A DNA stretch of 64,000 nt from Phymorhynchus buccinoides (GCA_017654935.2 CM065695.1:23945355-24009354); one strand, 5' to 3'. Shown: positions 33,001 through 43,607, numbered from the stretch's first letter. The notes: generated by a model not told the origin, from the sequence alone. A program made the numbers and translations.

Positions 33001-36000
33001 GGTTCTCAATCTCACTGACGTCGGACGCTGACACACAAAGAAAGGGAACAAAGTGAGAGGCTTAACCTTACCATCACTCACAACACTGAGAAAGTAAGAA
33101 ACAGATACAGACTGTCACCATACACCTCCAATTCATCAATGTTCTCTATCTCACTGACGTCGGACGCTGACACACAAAAAAAGGGAAAAAATTGAAAGAC
33201 TTAACCTTACCATCACTCACAACACTGAGAGAAAGTAAGAAACGGATGCAGACTGTCACTGTACACCTCCAGTTAATCAAGGTTCTCTATCTCACTGACG
33301 TCGGACGCTGACACACAAAGGGATCAAAATCGAGAGGCTTAACCTAAGTATGACTCACAGGCACAGCAGATTATTGTCCAAAACAAGTGCACATCACACA
33401 CACACAAACACACTTGAACACGACCATCCTCTCTCACACACGCTCTCTCACTCATATACTCATCCTCTCTCTCATTCAGTCTCTCTCTCTCTCACACACT
33501 CACTCTCTCTCACACCTCCAGTTCATCAAGGTTCTCTATCTCACTGACGTCAGACGCTGACACACAAAGAAAGGAAACAAAATTGACAGGCTTAACCTTA
33601 CCATCACTCACAACACAGAGAAAGTAAGAAACAGATACAGACTGTCACTGTACACCTCCAGTTAATCAAGGTTCTCTATCTCACTGACGTCGGACGCTGA
33701 CACACAAAGGGATCAAAATCGAGAGGCTTAATCTAAGTATGACTCACAGGCACGGCAGATTATCTGAGAGCCAAAACAGGTCGTGCGCGATGTAGCACAT
33801 CACACACACAACAGCCAAACTACACTTGAACACTGACCATTCTCTCTCACACTATCGCTCTCTCATCATATACTCATTCTCTCTCTCTCTCTCTCACACT
33901 CTCTCTCACACACATTCTCTCTGTCACTCTCTCCCAACATTCACTCTCTCTCTCTACTATGTCTAAGCTTCTGTTTTCGTCACTCTCTCCCTCCCCCCCC
34001 ATGCCTTCTCACCTCACTCACTCCTCTCGCTCACTCTCTCATGGTCTCTTTCTCTCTCTCTCACCTCTCACTCTCTCTTCTTCTCCTCTTTAGCTCTCTC
34101 TCTTACACTCTCTGTCTCTTCTCACTCACCCAGCTGGTCTAATCCCTTTTCTCACTCCGACTGCTCTGTCGGGCTGCACTCACTCTCTCTCCGCAGCAGC
34201 AAGGAGTTCCCCAGCCGAGAGCCCAGGAACAGCAGGTCTCGGGGATCTCTGCACAACAACACCAAGTCTTTTACAATCCCTCTCACTATGTCTATAGCAT
34301 GGTATCGCTCTCCCACTCATGACACACACACTGCACAACAACTGGTCTCTCTTACAATATCATTGTGAGACACACTATGTCTATAGCATGGTATCTTTTA
34401 CAATCCCTGTGTGACACACTATGTCTAGTTAGCTGGTATCTGCTCTTACCACCGAACACACTATAGTCTATAGTTCTTTTAATCCCTCCACTAGAGTCTA
34501 GTAGCATGGTATCTTTTACAATCCCTGTGAGACACACTATCATTGGAGGGAGGGTCCGACATCTACAGCCCGCGGTCCCATGTCTGAAGGCTGCAGAACG
34601 GTATGTCCAGACTTCTGTCTATGATATGGTACCGCAGCAGCACAGGAGTTCCCCAGCCGAGAGCCCAAATGTAACAGCAGGTCGTCGGGAATCACACACA
34701 TCTGCACAACAACACCAAGTCTTTCAATCATTCTATGTGCTATTGACTACAGCATATTATGAGACCCAGGACACTATGTCTATGATATGGTAACGCAGCA
34801 ACAGAGAGTTCTATGATTATGGTAACTACAGCCAAGACCCCAAGAATCACACACATCTGCAGAACAAGTCTGTAAGCTCATCAACCCTGCACGCCCTGGT
34901 GGAAAAAAGCCCTCCCTGGCCTTGAACACAGCTTAGAGATCACTGTGTGCCTGACAATTTGTTGGACGTAGATGCTGACAAATGCATTGCTCCGTCTTTA
35001 CAATTTGCAAGGTGCAGGGCTAGAACCAGTTAACAATTGAGCTATGTCACACACAATGGTCTGAAGACAAATTTGCAGTAGCCTATTTACCGTATTTTTC
35101 TGACCATAAAGGGCTTCGCACACTAGCATCAAGATCTCGAAATCGCAGCGATTTTTTGCTGCAAGGCACAGTTTGATGCGCCGCTTGCGTGGAGCTTGTG
35201 AGAGATTCGCGGCGCGGCAGGATTTTTGATGCGTAGCTGCGCGATTTTTTGTTGCTCGAGAATAGAACCGGCTCTAATTTTGATGCTCAAGATCGCAGAG
35301 ATCGTGAAACTAGCCAATCACAAACGGACGGAAGGACCATAACTCTGATTGAAGAAAAAAATGGCAGACTTGCTCGAACCAGAAATAAAGCATCTGACGC
35401 TAGAGTAATCTTTCCTTGCTTTCCAAATAAGGAAGTTCGCGCGACAAGAGGCGAAGCGACAAGAGTCGTGTGTGAGAACACCACTGCCTCGCTACAATGT
35501 GTGCTGTGATGCAGGCGTCAACGCGTCAAGGCGTTGCTCTGAGAAACAATTGACGCCTGACGCTAGTGTGCGAAGGCCTTAAGGCGCACCTGATTATAAG
35601 ACGCACCCCCCAAATTTTATACAACAAATTCAGATTCGTGTTATTATATTTTTCTTACTATTTTAGTAGTCATATATTATAAGGCGCAGGGGTCTCAGTC
35701 TGAGGAAAAAAAGTATCGCTTTATAGTCAGAAATAATAGCGGTACATTTTTATACGTCACAAAAACATTGCATACAACCAAAGTAGCTTACCATACAGTC
35801 TCCTCAAGCTTACAAAGAAAAAAAAAACTTCCACAATAATTTTTTTTAAAGAGGAAGAAAAAAAACATGGAAACATTTCTGATTAACCTTTTCGCCGCCA
35901 GCCATTTTTCAGCCAAAAAATGTCCTTTAAACTTACCTGGGTATAGAACAAAAATCTGTCTGTAATATTGGTGATCCCTCTGTGACATATTTAAAGTAAG

Positions 36001-36472
36001 GCCTATCCTTACCGCCCAATATTAAGAGAATATGGGTCTTCGGATAACAGACCCTGATTCAATGCCTTTTAATGACATTGGGTTGTTAACATTTTTGTGG
36101 TGAAAAATGTTCGACGGTTGGCATTGAAAGGGTTAATGGATCTATTGTAAGATGTCTTTTGATTTTGGCCAACAACTTACACAAAGGTGAGACCACTGGA
36201 GGCGGCCTTGTCGAAGTGGAAGCCACGCACGTTGCGCATACCATCAACAACCAAGGTTAACACGTAACTGCACAGAAATCATAGCACCATCAGTGAAAAT
36301 CTACCAGTGACACTGATCACATGTCATAAAAAAAAGGAAGAAATTATCGCAGGCTTGTTTCACTATTGTTGCTACTATTAGCACTTTATGCCGGTACATA
36401 ACAAAAGTCTTAACCTGCATACCAAAACAACCCACCAGCTATGTCTAGAGAATTCTCTCTCAGATTCTATGC

Positions 36473-36509
<37 letters not shown>

Positions 36510-36558
36510 CCTCCCTCTCTCTATCTCTCTCCCTCCCTCTCTCTCTCTATGTCTCTCT

Positions 36559-36594
<36 letters not shown>

Positions 36595-36757
36595 TCTCTA
36601 ACACTCTCTCTCACACACTCTATATACATCTCACTCTCTCACTCACAGTCTCTCTCTCTCTCCTCTCTCCTCTCAAAACGCTCTCGGTCGCTGTCTATCA
36701 GGGTCTCTCCTTCTCTCTCACTCTGGGACACTCTCTCTCTCTCTCCTCTGTGTCTCG

Positions 36758-36792
<35 letters not shown>

Positions 36793-38070
36793 AACTCTCT
36801 GAACTCTCACTCACTCAACACTCTCCTCACTCTCGCTCTCAATCTCAGTTGTCTGTCTCTCTGTCTGAATAAGGAAACCCAAGGCGCACCTCCCTGCAAT
36901 AGATACATTGACAAATCACTCACAAGTATCCCCTTCACTGTACCCACAAAGCTTGCACTTTCAACACAGCCAAATGGGGACGCAATCAAGGTCGGTCAGC
37001 TTAACCCCCTCCTGCGGATAACCTGCAACCCACACCATACACACCACCCACGTATGCCCTACATCATGTTGTGCATGTTAAAGAAACCAGAGGCAGCAAA
37101 AGCACAACACACTTGAAATCAAAATTCCTTCACAGCAACACAAACAAACTTCACTTCCTACACAATCTTCATCAAGTTCATGTAAACAAATGTGCGAACC
37201 CACACCAACACCCTTATGTTCGTTTCTTTAGTGCAGCCAGAAGCAACAAAAGTGCGATGCTTGAAATCAAAATTCCTTCACAGCAACACAAACTTCACTT
37301 CCTACACAATCTTCATCAAGTTCATGTAAACAAATGTGCGAACCCACACCAACACCCTTATGTTCGTTTCTTTTGTGCAGCCAGAAGCAACAAAAGTGCG
37401 ATGCTTAAAATCAAAATTCCTTCACAGCAACACAAAATTAACTTTCTACATAATCTTCATGTGAACACGTGTGACAACCCCCACCAACACCCCATAATGT
37501 TTAATCCTGTTGTGCATGCTAAAAATTTAAAAAAAAGTGCGATGCTTGAAATCAAAATTCCTTCACAGCAACACAAAATTAACTTTCTACATAATCTTCA
37601 TGTGAACACGTGTGACAACCCTCACCAACACCCTTATGTTCATTTCTTTTGTGCATGTTAAACTTAAAGCAGCCAGAAGCAACAAAAGTGTGATGCTTGA
37701 AATCAAAATTCCTTCACAGCAATACAAACTTAACTATCCTCATCATAAAATGTTTTAACATGGCTGCCTTTTCCATTCCGCATGGTGTTGATCTTAGCTA
37801 AAGGATACGGTTTTTCTATGGGGAAAACATATTCTAAAGTGGGGGGGTTTTCATATATTTTCTCGCTAAAAATGAATGACTAGTCAAAGGAAATAGTTTT
37901 TTGGGGGAAAATCTAATTTTAAACTAAACATTAAGTCCTTTTGTCGATACACACAATCATATGAAGAACAAATTGCAGGCAAGTAGAAGAAAATTACATG
38001 ATTTGTTACCATGCTCTTCCAGAGTACCACATGAACCTGTACACACACACACACACACATATTAACAAAG

Positions 38071-38110
<40 letters not shown>

Positions 38111-41100
38111 ACACAAAGCAACACACACACACAACACACACACACAACACACATCACACACACACACACACACACACCACACACCACATTACACACTACA
38201 CACACACACACACACAACATTAACAAAGCTACACACACACACACACACACACACATCACACACACACACTCACAACACACACACACCACACACAAACACA
38301 CAACACACAGACACACACACAATGCACACACACACACACACACATACACATTATTAAACAAAGGCTACACACACACACTTCACCAACATAACCAAAAACC
38401 TCTATGCAGTGGGAAGGATGAGCTCTGCTCTGAACTGACTATTCATACACACACACCACACATTTTCACACACACACACACCACACCTTCACACACAAAC
38501 ACACACACACACTTCCCACACACACACACTTGCACCCAAATAACCAGAAACCTACGCAGTTAGGGGGAAAAGAGATGAGCTCTGCTACTGAAATGCTATT
38601 CACATACACACACACACACACATTTCACACCAAGCTACAGACCACACATTTCAACACACTTCACCAAATAACCAAAAACCTACGCAGTGGAGGAGGAGGA
38701 GCTCTGCTCTGAAATGCTTATTCATACACACACACCACACATTTCACACACAGCACCACACATTTCACACACACACACACTTGTTGCACATTTCACACAC
38801 ACACACACTCACCCAATAACTAGAAACCTACACAGTGGGAAGGAGGAGCTCTGCTCTGAAATGCTATTCATACACCCACACCACACATTTCACACATACA
38901 CATTTCACCCAATAACTAGAAACCTACACAGTGGGAAGGAGGAGCTCTGCTCTGAAATGCTATTCATACACCCACACACACATTCACCCAATAACCAGAA
39001 AACCTACACAGTGGGAAGGATGAGCTCTGCTCTGAAATGCTATTCATACACACACACCACACATTTCAAACAAATTTCACACACACTTCACCCCAATAAC
39101 CAGAAGACACTACGCAGAGATCCATATTCCGTGGGAAGGATGAGCTCTGCTCTGAAATGCTATTCATACACCCACACCACACATTTCACCCAATAACCAG
39201 AAACATACACAGTGGGAAGGATGAGCTCTGCTCTGAAATCTTATTCATACACACACACCGTACACATTTCACACACACACCCTTCACACACACAATACAG
39301 ATGGGAGCCGGTTGACACACACACACACACTTCACCCAATAACCAGCAACCTACGCAGTGGGAAGGATGAGCTCTGCTCTGAAATGCTGTTGAGGGACAC
39401 CCCGTAGGGCGGCACACTCTGGTTGAGGTACAGCAGAGAGTTGTCAGCAAACACCAGCACCCCTCCTGCAAAACAACAGCAGTGGTTTTAGTTCTGTTAC
39501 TGGTTGATCCAAGTTTAGTTTTCACTTTCAAATCGTGGTTACTTGCATTAAAATCAAAACCATTAGTCTCCTTATTACTATCACATGTTGATGACTATAC
39601 TTATTGGAGTGTTGTTTCATTTGAGGCTTTGTACTCGTAGGGCCGACTTGTTCGGACATTTTGAACATTTATCAAAATTAGATAGAAGATGTGCAAAACA
39701 TATGTGATGAGTCTCATCGCTGGAACATGCGAGCGGAAGAGTGGTAACTGCACAAAACATAGTTTTGGGTTGAAAGAAAAAAACATGTGATTTAGACAGG
39801 TTTTAGAACAAAAAACAGACAATAGTGTATACACACTTTAACCCATCATGACCTTTTATGGCCTGGGCACAGCAAACAGAAGAAGAATGAAGACTTAGCA
39901 CAAAGCGTGGTCTTCACCGATGGGCTTTGGGATGGTGTGGTTGGTGGGTGCCTGTGATGGCAGTCGGGTTATTGTTAGGGCAGGTCACTCTGCGACCAGA
40001 TGACGGGGTGCACCTTCTGCTGCATGTTGATGGAGATGGCCACGATGCTGCATGTGTCGGTGCGCATCGCTGTGCGCCTGAACACACGCACACAGAAACA
40101 CACATAGAATCAAAGCACATTGCCCTGGGGGGTCTTTCGTACAAATAGCAGACCTGTTTACCCGTATAATAAAAAAACCCGGAATTTGGCAAAGAGCAAA
40201 ACCCGAAACGAAAAAAAATGAATATTTGAGAAGAGAAACATCTAAAAGTCAGAGATTCCATACGGAGGTGTGCTTACAATAGATCACCGACCCTCGCGAT
40301 CTTTTTTGAAGTCCACGTTGCAGTACTTGCAGTGTGCATGTTCGTCTCCCAAACGTGAACTTATTATTCTTGGCATTTTCCAAATATTTTTGAGAAAATT
40401 TCTGCTTCACTTTTGGCCATTTCACCCTATCACTGCTGTCGTTTGTCGAATATTTCTGGCGCTTGCCGCCTGCGGTTGATTTGCCTGACAACATGTTTGG
40501 CGTAAAACTATAACTACAATCTTGTGCCCTCTATATAAATGCTAGGTGGCATTTGTTGGTGGTGGGTCCGAATCAATCGGACCAATGAAATAATCGTCGT
40601 CTCAATAACTCCAAGGTTTCGGGTCAACGCCTTTGCGTCTTTTCGATAACCAACCGGAAACAAATAATAGACGTTTTTTTCTAAATCCCGGGATTTTCCA
40701 TAGCGTTCACGTTACAACCAGATTTATATTATTTTACCGCAGGATTTTTTGCAAATTCCGGGGATAATTTTCCGGCAAAAACCGGGAGGTGTAAACCGGT
40801 CTGAATTAGCAGTCGAAGGGCAGGTCACTCTGCGACCAGATGACGGGGTGCACCTTCTGCTGCATGTTGATGGAGATGGCCACAATGCTGCACATGTCGG
40901 TGCGCATCGCTGTGCGCCTGAACACACGCACACAGAAACAGAACAGAATGAAAAATGGTGTTTTACGTCCTCTCAGTCTGGAACAGACACACATGGTACC
41001 ATTTGTAGATACACAGATGGTGGGAATGATACTGGAGGCAATGCCCGGAGGGCTCGTGGCAACAACCATTAAAGTCCCCCGACTTTCCAACAATAACAGA

Positions 41101-42495
41101 TAGGTGAAACAGAGAATCACATTGTACGGTTACACAGAAGCAAAACTATATTGTCCGCTCCATCCCTTGGACTGTCTGGTTTCCGGGGGATTCTGCGAAT
41201 TGTGAACAACACCGGGGTAGTGGCTGTGTGCGAGTTGTGTACTCAGATGTGAGCGAGCGATGATGAGCAACGGGAACGCCTACTGTAACGGCCCTTCAAG
41301 ATGGTACGAGAAGAAAAAAATTTGCCACCCCCTGTGGCGATACCAGAGGGGTCCTTTCGGACATTTAGTTCCCCCACCTGGAGCAGTGGAATTTCTTTTC
41401 TGTGCTTGTAACTTTCCTCTAAATCTAATCACTCTTTGACTTTTGCCTTTTTATTTCCCTTTGCTTGCTGTCATTCACTATCTTCCTGCCTTACTGGTCC
41501 ATTCTTCCTGTCTTTTTTCCCAAGACGCTCTTAACAAAGATTTTCTCGCTGCCTAAGACAAGACCATGCCGGGCCTAAACTATGTTCTATAAGTTAGGAC
41601 GTCGGCATAACGGCAGCATGACGCAGCTGCGCTCATATTTCGACGACGTTAAAGACTGTCGTCTAGTGATCGACGAAAGGAGCAGAAGCTTAAATGTTGA
41701 AATTTGTGAATTTATTAGCTCTCTGAGAAGTTCGTGTAGGTATTGATGATTCTCTTCTTGCTTCTTTCTTCTAGTCTTTGCAGATCCCTAAGACAGTTTT
41801 ATCTTCTATTCAGTTTAGCTGTTTTCAAACTGTCTAAAATCAAAATCTACATCTACTGTGTACCCATATTTTTATAAATAAAAACTGTGTAAACCAGAAT
41901 TTTATTACACGACTCAGAGACAGGGCGCACCCCCCATAATTCCTACCGAACAAAATTCAGACATTTTTTATATATGTCTCTGTTTTTTACTATACAGGTA
42001 TATTATCATCACATTATAATCGGCAGTAGCAGGGGTCTCAGCTTAGGAACAAAAGGTATCGCCTTACAGTTATGGTCTGTAAAATAACTGTGACAAAAAA
42101 AAACACCACCAGTCTGGGTTTTCATTTGGCTTCAAAACCTTGGGGCTAGGTGGGGCAAAGAAAAAAGAATTGGGTGTAATGCCTCCGTGCCTCCATAACC
42201 CTGGAAGCCTGGACAGCGCCCCGGGCCCCCTCCCCTGGTCCACGAGTCTCTCCTCTCCCGGTGGGTGGGGATACTGGGGGGTGGGTCTTTCCTATACAAA
42301 AACATGCAGTCGCTCTGCACCTTCCTGGAAGTTCTGTGCTTGTAAGCTTCCCCCCTCTAATTCTGTCTGCCACTCACTCTCTTTGGACTCTTCTGTCTTC
42401 TGGCTTGCCTTTTCCCTACACTTTCTGTTATTATCGGATCTTTCTGACTTTTTATTTATTGGCCCCATTCTCATTCCCCTCTTCGCTTTTTTTTT

Positions 42496-42526
<31 letters not shown>

Positions 42527-42942
42527 CCCAAAAAATTCCAAAACCCCATTCGCTTTCCTCCTTTGAGCTCCTCTGAAATCGGAATGACATTGTGTCGGCT
42601 GTGCGCAGCAGGGAGACCAGTGAAAACTGAAACCATAACCCTTTATGGCCATATGTCCTGGGAACGCAGAAAATAATAAGACAGAGCACACTATAAGCTT
42701 CGAAGCGTGTTTGTTGCTCATTATCCTTCGTTAATGTATTTATGCATATGTTCCTTTGACTTAATAAAAAATGTATTTTAACCAAGAAGAAGAAGGGCTT
42801 CCACCTACCCATACCATGTGGCGCGAGCGCTCGTAGAGGATGAAGACGGTGGTTCGTAGTATCCGTGAGGAACTGCACTTCCGCACGTTGATGATCTTCT
42901 CATCCAGCTCTCATGTCGAGTCACAGTAGCGACGATGGGAGA
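22588..42942 (-). CDS. CPSF1: CPSF1, cleavage and polyadenylation specificity factor 160-kDa subunit, internal part, about 11 exons
   Basis: Exons in coding order: 42942-42809, 40077-39918, 39465-39355, 36267-36181, 34248-34184, 33027-32930, 31743-31588, 30014-29721, 26739-26598, 24266-24088, 22722-22588. Diagnostic peptides shared with CPSF1 include [84 protein letters not shown] and VQVSP-like [14 protein letters not shown]. Phases agree at most junctions. CPSF1 is a nuclear scaffold of three beta-propellers that, with WDR33, CPSF30 and FIP1, recognises AAUAAA and directs pre-mRNA 3' cleavage. Present is roughly residue 170 to 670 of about 1440. The first exons are lost near the 43.1-kb gap, the C-terminal half is absent, and one exon (around human ITLDCAQATF) was not found between 36.3 and 39.3 kb. 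The exons at 42.9, 40.0 and 22.6 kb carry single-base frame errors, probably sequencing errors. Confidence 0.9.
22725..23445. repeat. Minisatellite (ACTGGACATTGAAGCTCAC), mirror of 20145-20835
   Basis: Degenerate short units between CPSF1 exons, ending on the acceptor of exon 22722-22588. Confidence 0.92.
23520..24087 (-). repeat. Exon-edge array: donor half of CPSF1 exon with CT-rich intron, mirror of 19595-20050
   Basis: Three partial copies of the exon end (GCAGCACAGGAGGCTTGATG ... AGTGTAGGTGTC) are separated by (CT)n and CCCTCCCTCTATCTCATCCC. The complete exon follows at 24088. Confidence 0.9.
24088..24266 (-). CDS. CPSF1: CPSF1 exon ([16 protein letters not shown])
   Basis: Clean 179-bp exon, phase 1 in and 0 out, acceptor TTTCAG, donor GTAAGTC. 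It encodes [40 protein letters not shown] and so on, matching the human QLHFIPVDLGAPIVQC region closely. Confidence 0.92.
24598..26050 (-). repeat. Minisatellite of dispersed-repeat tail, 15 units (mirror of 17105-18995)
   Basis: Units of about 96 bp with CCATTATGGCCATATGGC. The array is more regular than the left-arm copy and has about two units fewer. Confidence 0.92.
26598..26739 (-). CDS. CPSF1: CPSF1 exon ([12 protein letters not shown])
   Basis: 142-bp exon, phase 0 in and 1 out. It encodes [20 protein letters not shown] and [15 protein letters not shown], a near match to human CPSF1. The start is repeated about 15 times downstream in coordinates (upstream in the gene). Confidence 0.95.
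26740..28835 (-). repeat. Exon-edge tandem array, about 15 upstream copies of acceptor plus exon start (mirror of 14519-16410)
   Basis: Each unit has (CAA)n, CTGCAGGATCTGAA (acceptor), the reversed exon start and ATATCATCTGAATACAGTGT. Units around 27.1-28.3 kb are full of indels. Confidence 0.9.
29532..29709. mobile_element. Palindromic MITE (CAGTGGAACCTCCCTTATAAG family), mirror of 13595-13777
   Basis: TA-flanked with matching inverted ends. It ends 11 bp from the donor of the CPSF1 exon at 29721. Confidence 0.85.
29721..30014 (-). CDS. CPSF1: CPSF1 exon ([15 protein letters not shown]), with Ser/Glu-rich insert
   Basis: 294 bp, phase 0/0, acceptor CACTCAG, donor GTGAGT. It starts [20 protein letters not shown] and ends [15 protein letters not shown], joining ILQTG exactly as in human STMILQTG. 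The middle is a low-complexity acidic linker (poly-Glu from GAG repeats). The middle frame probably contains two compensating indels compared with the mirror copy, which reads [19 protein letters not shown]. Confidence 0.9.
30093..30450 (+). mobile_element. tRNA-derived SINE, near full length
   Basis: Complete head with GAGTTCGAACC B-box and body. The palindrome arm ends inside its 3' part. Confidence 0.85.
30850..31270. repeat. Dispersed repeat copies with GAAGTCGGAGT and AAGCACTTGAACACTATGGT blocks
   Basis: Two adjacent pieces of the family seen at 5150-5325, 51970-52125 and 55895-55965. Confidence 0.6.
31588..31743 (-). CDS. CPSF1: CPSF1 exon (GEPAFLSEE)
   Basis: 156 bp, phase 0/0, acceptor TTCCAG, donor GTAATG. 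Encodes [20 protein letters not shown] through [13 protein letters not shown], one of the best-conserved CPSF1 stretches. Confidence 0.95.
31800..32929. other. CPSF1 intron
   Basis: It holds a (CA)n tract (31878-31898) and a GT tract near 32000, a T-rich region at 32648-32745 and a dispersed repeat at 32749-32875. No gene recognised. Confidence 0.6.
32749..32875 (+). repeat. Dispersed repeat (8329 family)
   Basis: Shares GCCACACTCTGGTTTGTCAG-type blocks with 8329-8540. Confidence 0.55.
32930..33027 (-). CDS. CPSF1: CPSF1 exon ([11 protein letters not shown])
   Basis: 98 bp, acceptor GTGTCAG, donor GTGGGT, phase 1 in and 0 out. Encodes [20 protein letters not shown] and LTSYAFE, matching human DEIEVYG...ATYSFEV. 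Confidence 0.92.
32985..33710 (-). repeat. Exon-edge array: acceptor plus first ~45 bp of the [11 protein letters not shown] exon, about 4 extra copies
   Basis: TTCATCAAGGTTCTCTATCT and CACTGACGTCGGACGCTGAC recur near 33135, 33275, 33520 and 33660, each followed by ACACACAAAG and GAGAGGCTTAACC. Confidence 0.9.
33840..34140. repeat. (CT)n-rich intronic tract
   Basis: Imperfect CTCTCT/CACTCTCT sequence. Confidence 0.9.
34184..34248 (-). CDS. CPSF1: CPSF1 exon ([12 protein letters not shown])
   Basis: 65-bp exon, acceptor TTGTGCAG, donor GTGAGT. Encodes [20 protein letters not shown]; phases fit both neighbours. Confidence 0.9.
34184..34860 (-). repeat. Exon-edge duplications of the [12 protein letters not shown] exon, 2 extra degenerate copies
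   Basis: AGGAGTTCCCCAGCCGAGAG with CACATCTGCACAACAACACC recurs at about 34636-34715, and a more decayed copy at 34793-34865. Between them short repeats of CACTATGTCTATAGCATGGT occur. Confidence 0.85.
35090..35745. mobile_element. TACCG-ended MITE, carrying a nested insertion
   Basis: Left end TACCGTATTTTTCTGACCAT, right end ATAGTCAGAAATAATAGCGGTA (inverted match). Internal TTATAAGACGCACC and TATAAGGCGCAGG. Relatives at 41890-42095, 57855-57993 and part at 59105-59222. Confidence 0.75.
35110..35579. mobile_element. 470-bp DNA element, Harbinger-like, nested in the TACCG MITE
   Basis: Inverted termini AGGGCTTCGCACACTAGC and GCTAGTGTGCGAAGGCCT. TAA directly flanks both sides, and removing the element restores CCATAAGGCGCACC of the host MITE. 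The 3-bp TAA target duplication fits PIF/Harbinger. Confidence 0.8.
35887..36132. mobile_element. piggyBac-like MITE, copy 1
   Basis: TTAA on both sides. Termini CCTTTTCGCCGCCA and its inverted match TGGCATTGAAAGGG. About 246 bp, no coding. Second copy 53698-53935. Confidence 0.85.
36181..36267 (-). CDS. CPSF1: CPSF1 exon (FHFDKAA)
   Basis: 87 bp, acceptor CTGTGCAG, donor GTAAGT. Encodes [20 protein letters not shown], matching human [21 protein letters not shown]. Phase 2 out fits the exon at 34248. Confidence 0.92.
36470..36865. repeat. (CT)n-rich microsatellite
   Basis: Long CT tract with CCCTC and CACTCTC interruptions in a CPSF1 intron. Confidence 0.95.
37095..37735. repeat. Tandem repeat, about 130-bp unit, 5 copies
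   Basis: Unit marks: AATCAAAATTCCTTCACAGC, CACACCAACACCCTTATGTT, GCAACAAAAGTGCGATGCTT. Intronic; coding content not recognised. Confidence 0.9.
38040..38350. repeat. (CA)n microsatellite, interrupted
   Basis: CA runs with ATTAACAAAGCTACAC islands. Confidence 0.95.
38390..39360 (-). repeat. Exon-edge array: last ~25 bp of a CPSF1 exon plus donor and (CA)n, about 8 extra copies
   Basis: GGGAAGGATGAGCTCTGCTC followed by TGAAATGCTATTCATACAC recurs about every 75-140 bp. Each includes the complement of the exon end (AGCTCATCCTTCCC) and a donor-like site. The complete exon is 39355-39465. Confidence 0.9.
39355..39465 (-). CDS. CPSF1: CPSF1 exon ([15 protein letters not shown])
   Basis: 111 bp, acceptor TTTTGCAG, donor GTAGGT. 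Encodes [20 protein letters not shown] and [14 protein letters not shown]. Phase 1 in fits the PKPIG exon. Confidence 0.93.
39918..40077 (-). CDS. CPSF1: CPSF1 exon (KVHPVIWS ... IPKPIG), frame-disturbed
   Basis: Acceptor GTTCAG, donor GTGAAG. Encodes [33 protein letters not shown] and, after about 10 anomalous bases (TAACAATAAC) replacing the FDC codons, [12 protein letters not shown]. The anomaly introduces a stop in the direct frame. Confidence 0.8.
40250..40500 (-). pseudogene. Possible transposase-derived zinc-finger fragment
   Basis: The - strand reads [20 protein letters not shown], then a basic [14 protein letters not shown], and after a +1 shift a Cys pair ([13 protein letters not shown]). 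The C-x2-C context resembles the N-terminal finger of some hAT/BED-type transposases; weak. It lies between the two copies of the CPSF1 exon. Confidence 0.35.
40809..40917 (-). repeat. CPSF1: Second copy of the acceptor-proximal part of the KVHPVIWS exon
   Basis: Same acceptor GTTCAG and codons through SQSDLPFDC, then TAA and no donor. It differs from the 39918-40077 copy at GACATGTGC/GACACATGC. It preserves the FDC codons that the other copy lost. Confidence 0.85.
40958..41105 (+). repeat. Dispersed repeat, shares blocks with 63430-63550
   Basis: GTCTGGAACAGACACA, CTGGAGGCAATGCCC and AAAGTCCC(C/G)GA occur in both. Confidence 0.6.
41330..41690 (+). repeat. Dispersed repeat family with TTCCCCCACCTGGA head
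   Basis: Same family as 42200-42685, 58075-58420 and 61390-61765: GTGCTTGTAACTTCC, TTTGACTCTGCC-like block, TTACTGGTCCATTC, GGCAGCATGACGCATCTG tail. Confidence 0.65.
42200..42685 (+). repeat. Dispersed SINE-like repeat with GCCATATGGCC-type 3' end
   Basis: TTCTGTGCTTGTAAGCTTCC, a long T tract, TTTGAGCTCCTCTGAAATCG, GGGAGACCAGTGAAAACTGA and TATGGCCATATGTCC. Its last ~90 bp equal the unit of the arrays at 17105-18995 and 24598-26050. Confidence 0.75.
42809..42942 (-). CDS. CPSF1: CPSF1 exon (LDEKIIN ... TWYG), with single-base errors
   Basis: Pieces [29 protein letters not shown] and ATWYG appear in order but in different frames. They match human [21 protein letters not shown]...TWPG. Donor GTAGGT is clear and phase 2 fits the next exon; the 5' boundary is uncertain. 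Confidence 0.7.
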
Positions 42943-43107
42943 CTTGCTCAACAACACACCACGATTAACAAATAGCTGGTAGGGGGGTGAGAGGGGGTGC
43001 GGTGGCGAACGAGGCACGCTGCAAACTTCTGGTCCAAACCCAACGTTGACCACTGTCTTTGTCTACGCTATCACCATCGGCACTTAACGTGTTCTTGTTT
43101 TGTTCGT

Positions 43108-43607
43108 NNNNNNNNNNNNNNNNNNNNNNNNNNNNNNNNNNNNNNNNNNNNNNNNNNNNNNNNNNNNNNNNNNNNNNNNNNNNNNNNNNNNNNNNNNNNN
43201 NNNNNNNNNNNNNNNNNNNNNNNNNNNNNNNNNNNNNNNNNNNNNNNNNNNNNNNNNNNNNNNNNNNNNNNNNNNNNNNNNNNNNNNNNNNNNNNNNNNN
43301 NNNNNNNNNNNNNNNNNNNNNNNNNNNNNNNNNNNNNNNNNNNNNNNNNNNNNNNNNNNNNNNNNNNNNNNNNNNNNNNNNNNNNNNNNNNNNNNNNNNN
43401 NNNNNNNNNNNNNNNNNNNNNNNNNNNNNNNNNNNNNNNNNNNNNNNNNNNNNNNNNNNNNNNNNNNNNNNNNNNNNNNNNNNNNNNNNNNNNNNNNNNN
43501 NNNNNNNNNNNNNNNNNNNNNNNNNNNNNNNNNNNNNNNNNNNNNNNNNNNNNNNNNNNNNNNNNNNNNNNNNNNNNNNNNNNNNNNNNNNNNNNNNNNN
43601 NNNNNNN
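43108..43607. other. Assembly gap, 500 N
   Basis: Placeholder gap. The 5' exons of both CPSF1 and OPLAH are missing around it. Confidence 1.

Noticed and set aside
36388..37116. 242-aa Ser/Leu-rich ORF
   Set aside because: (CT)n microsatellite translation.
42140..42676. 178-aa ORF
   Set aside because: Lies wholly in a dispersed SINE-like repeat with a poly-T tract.
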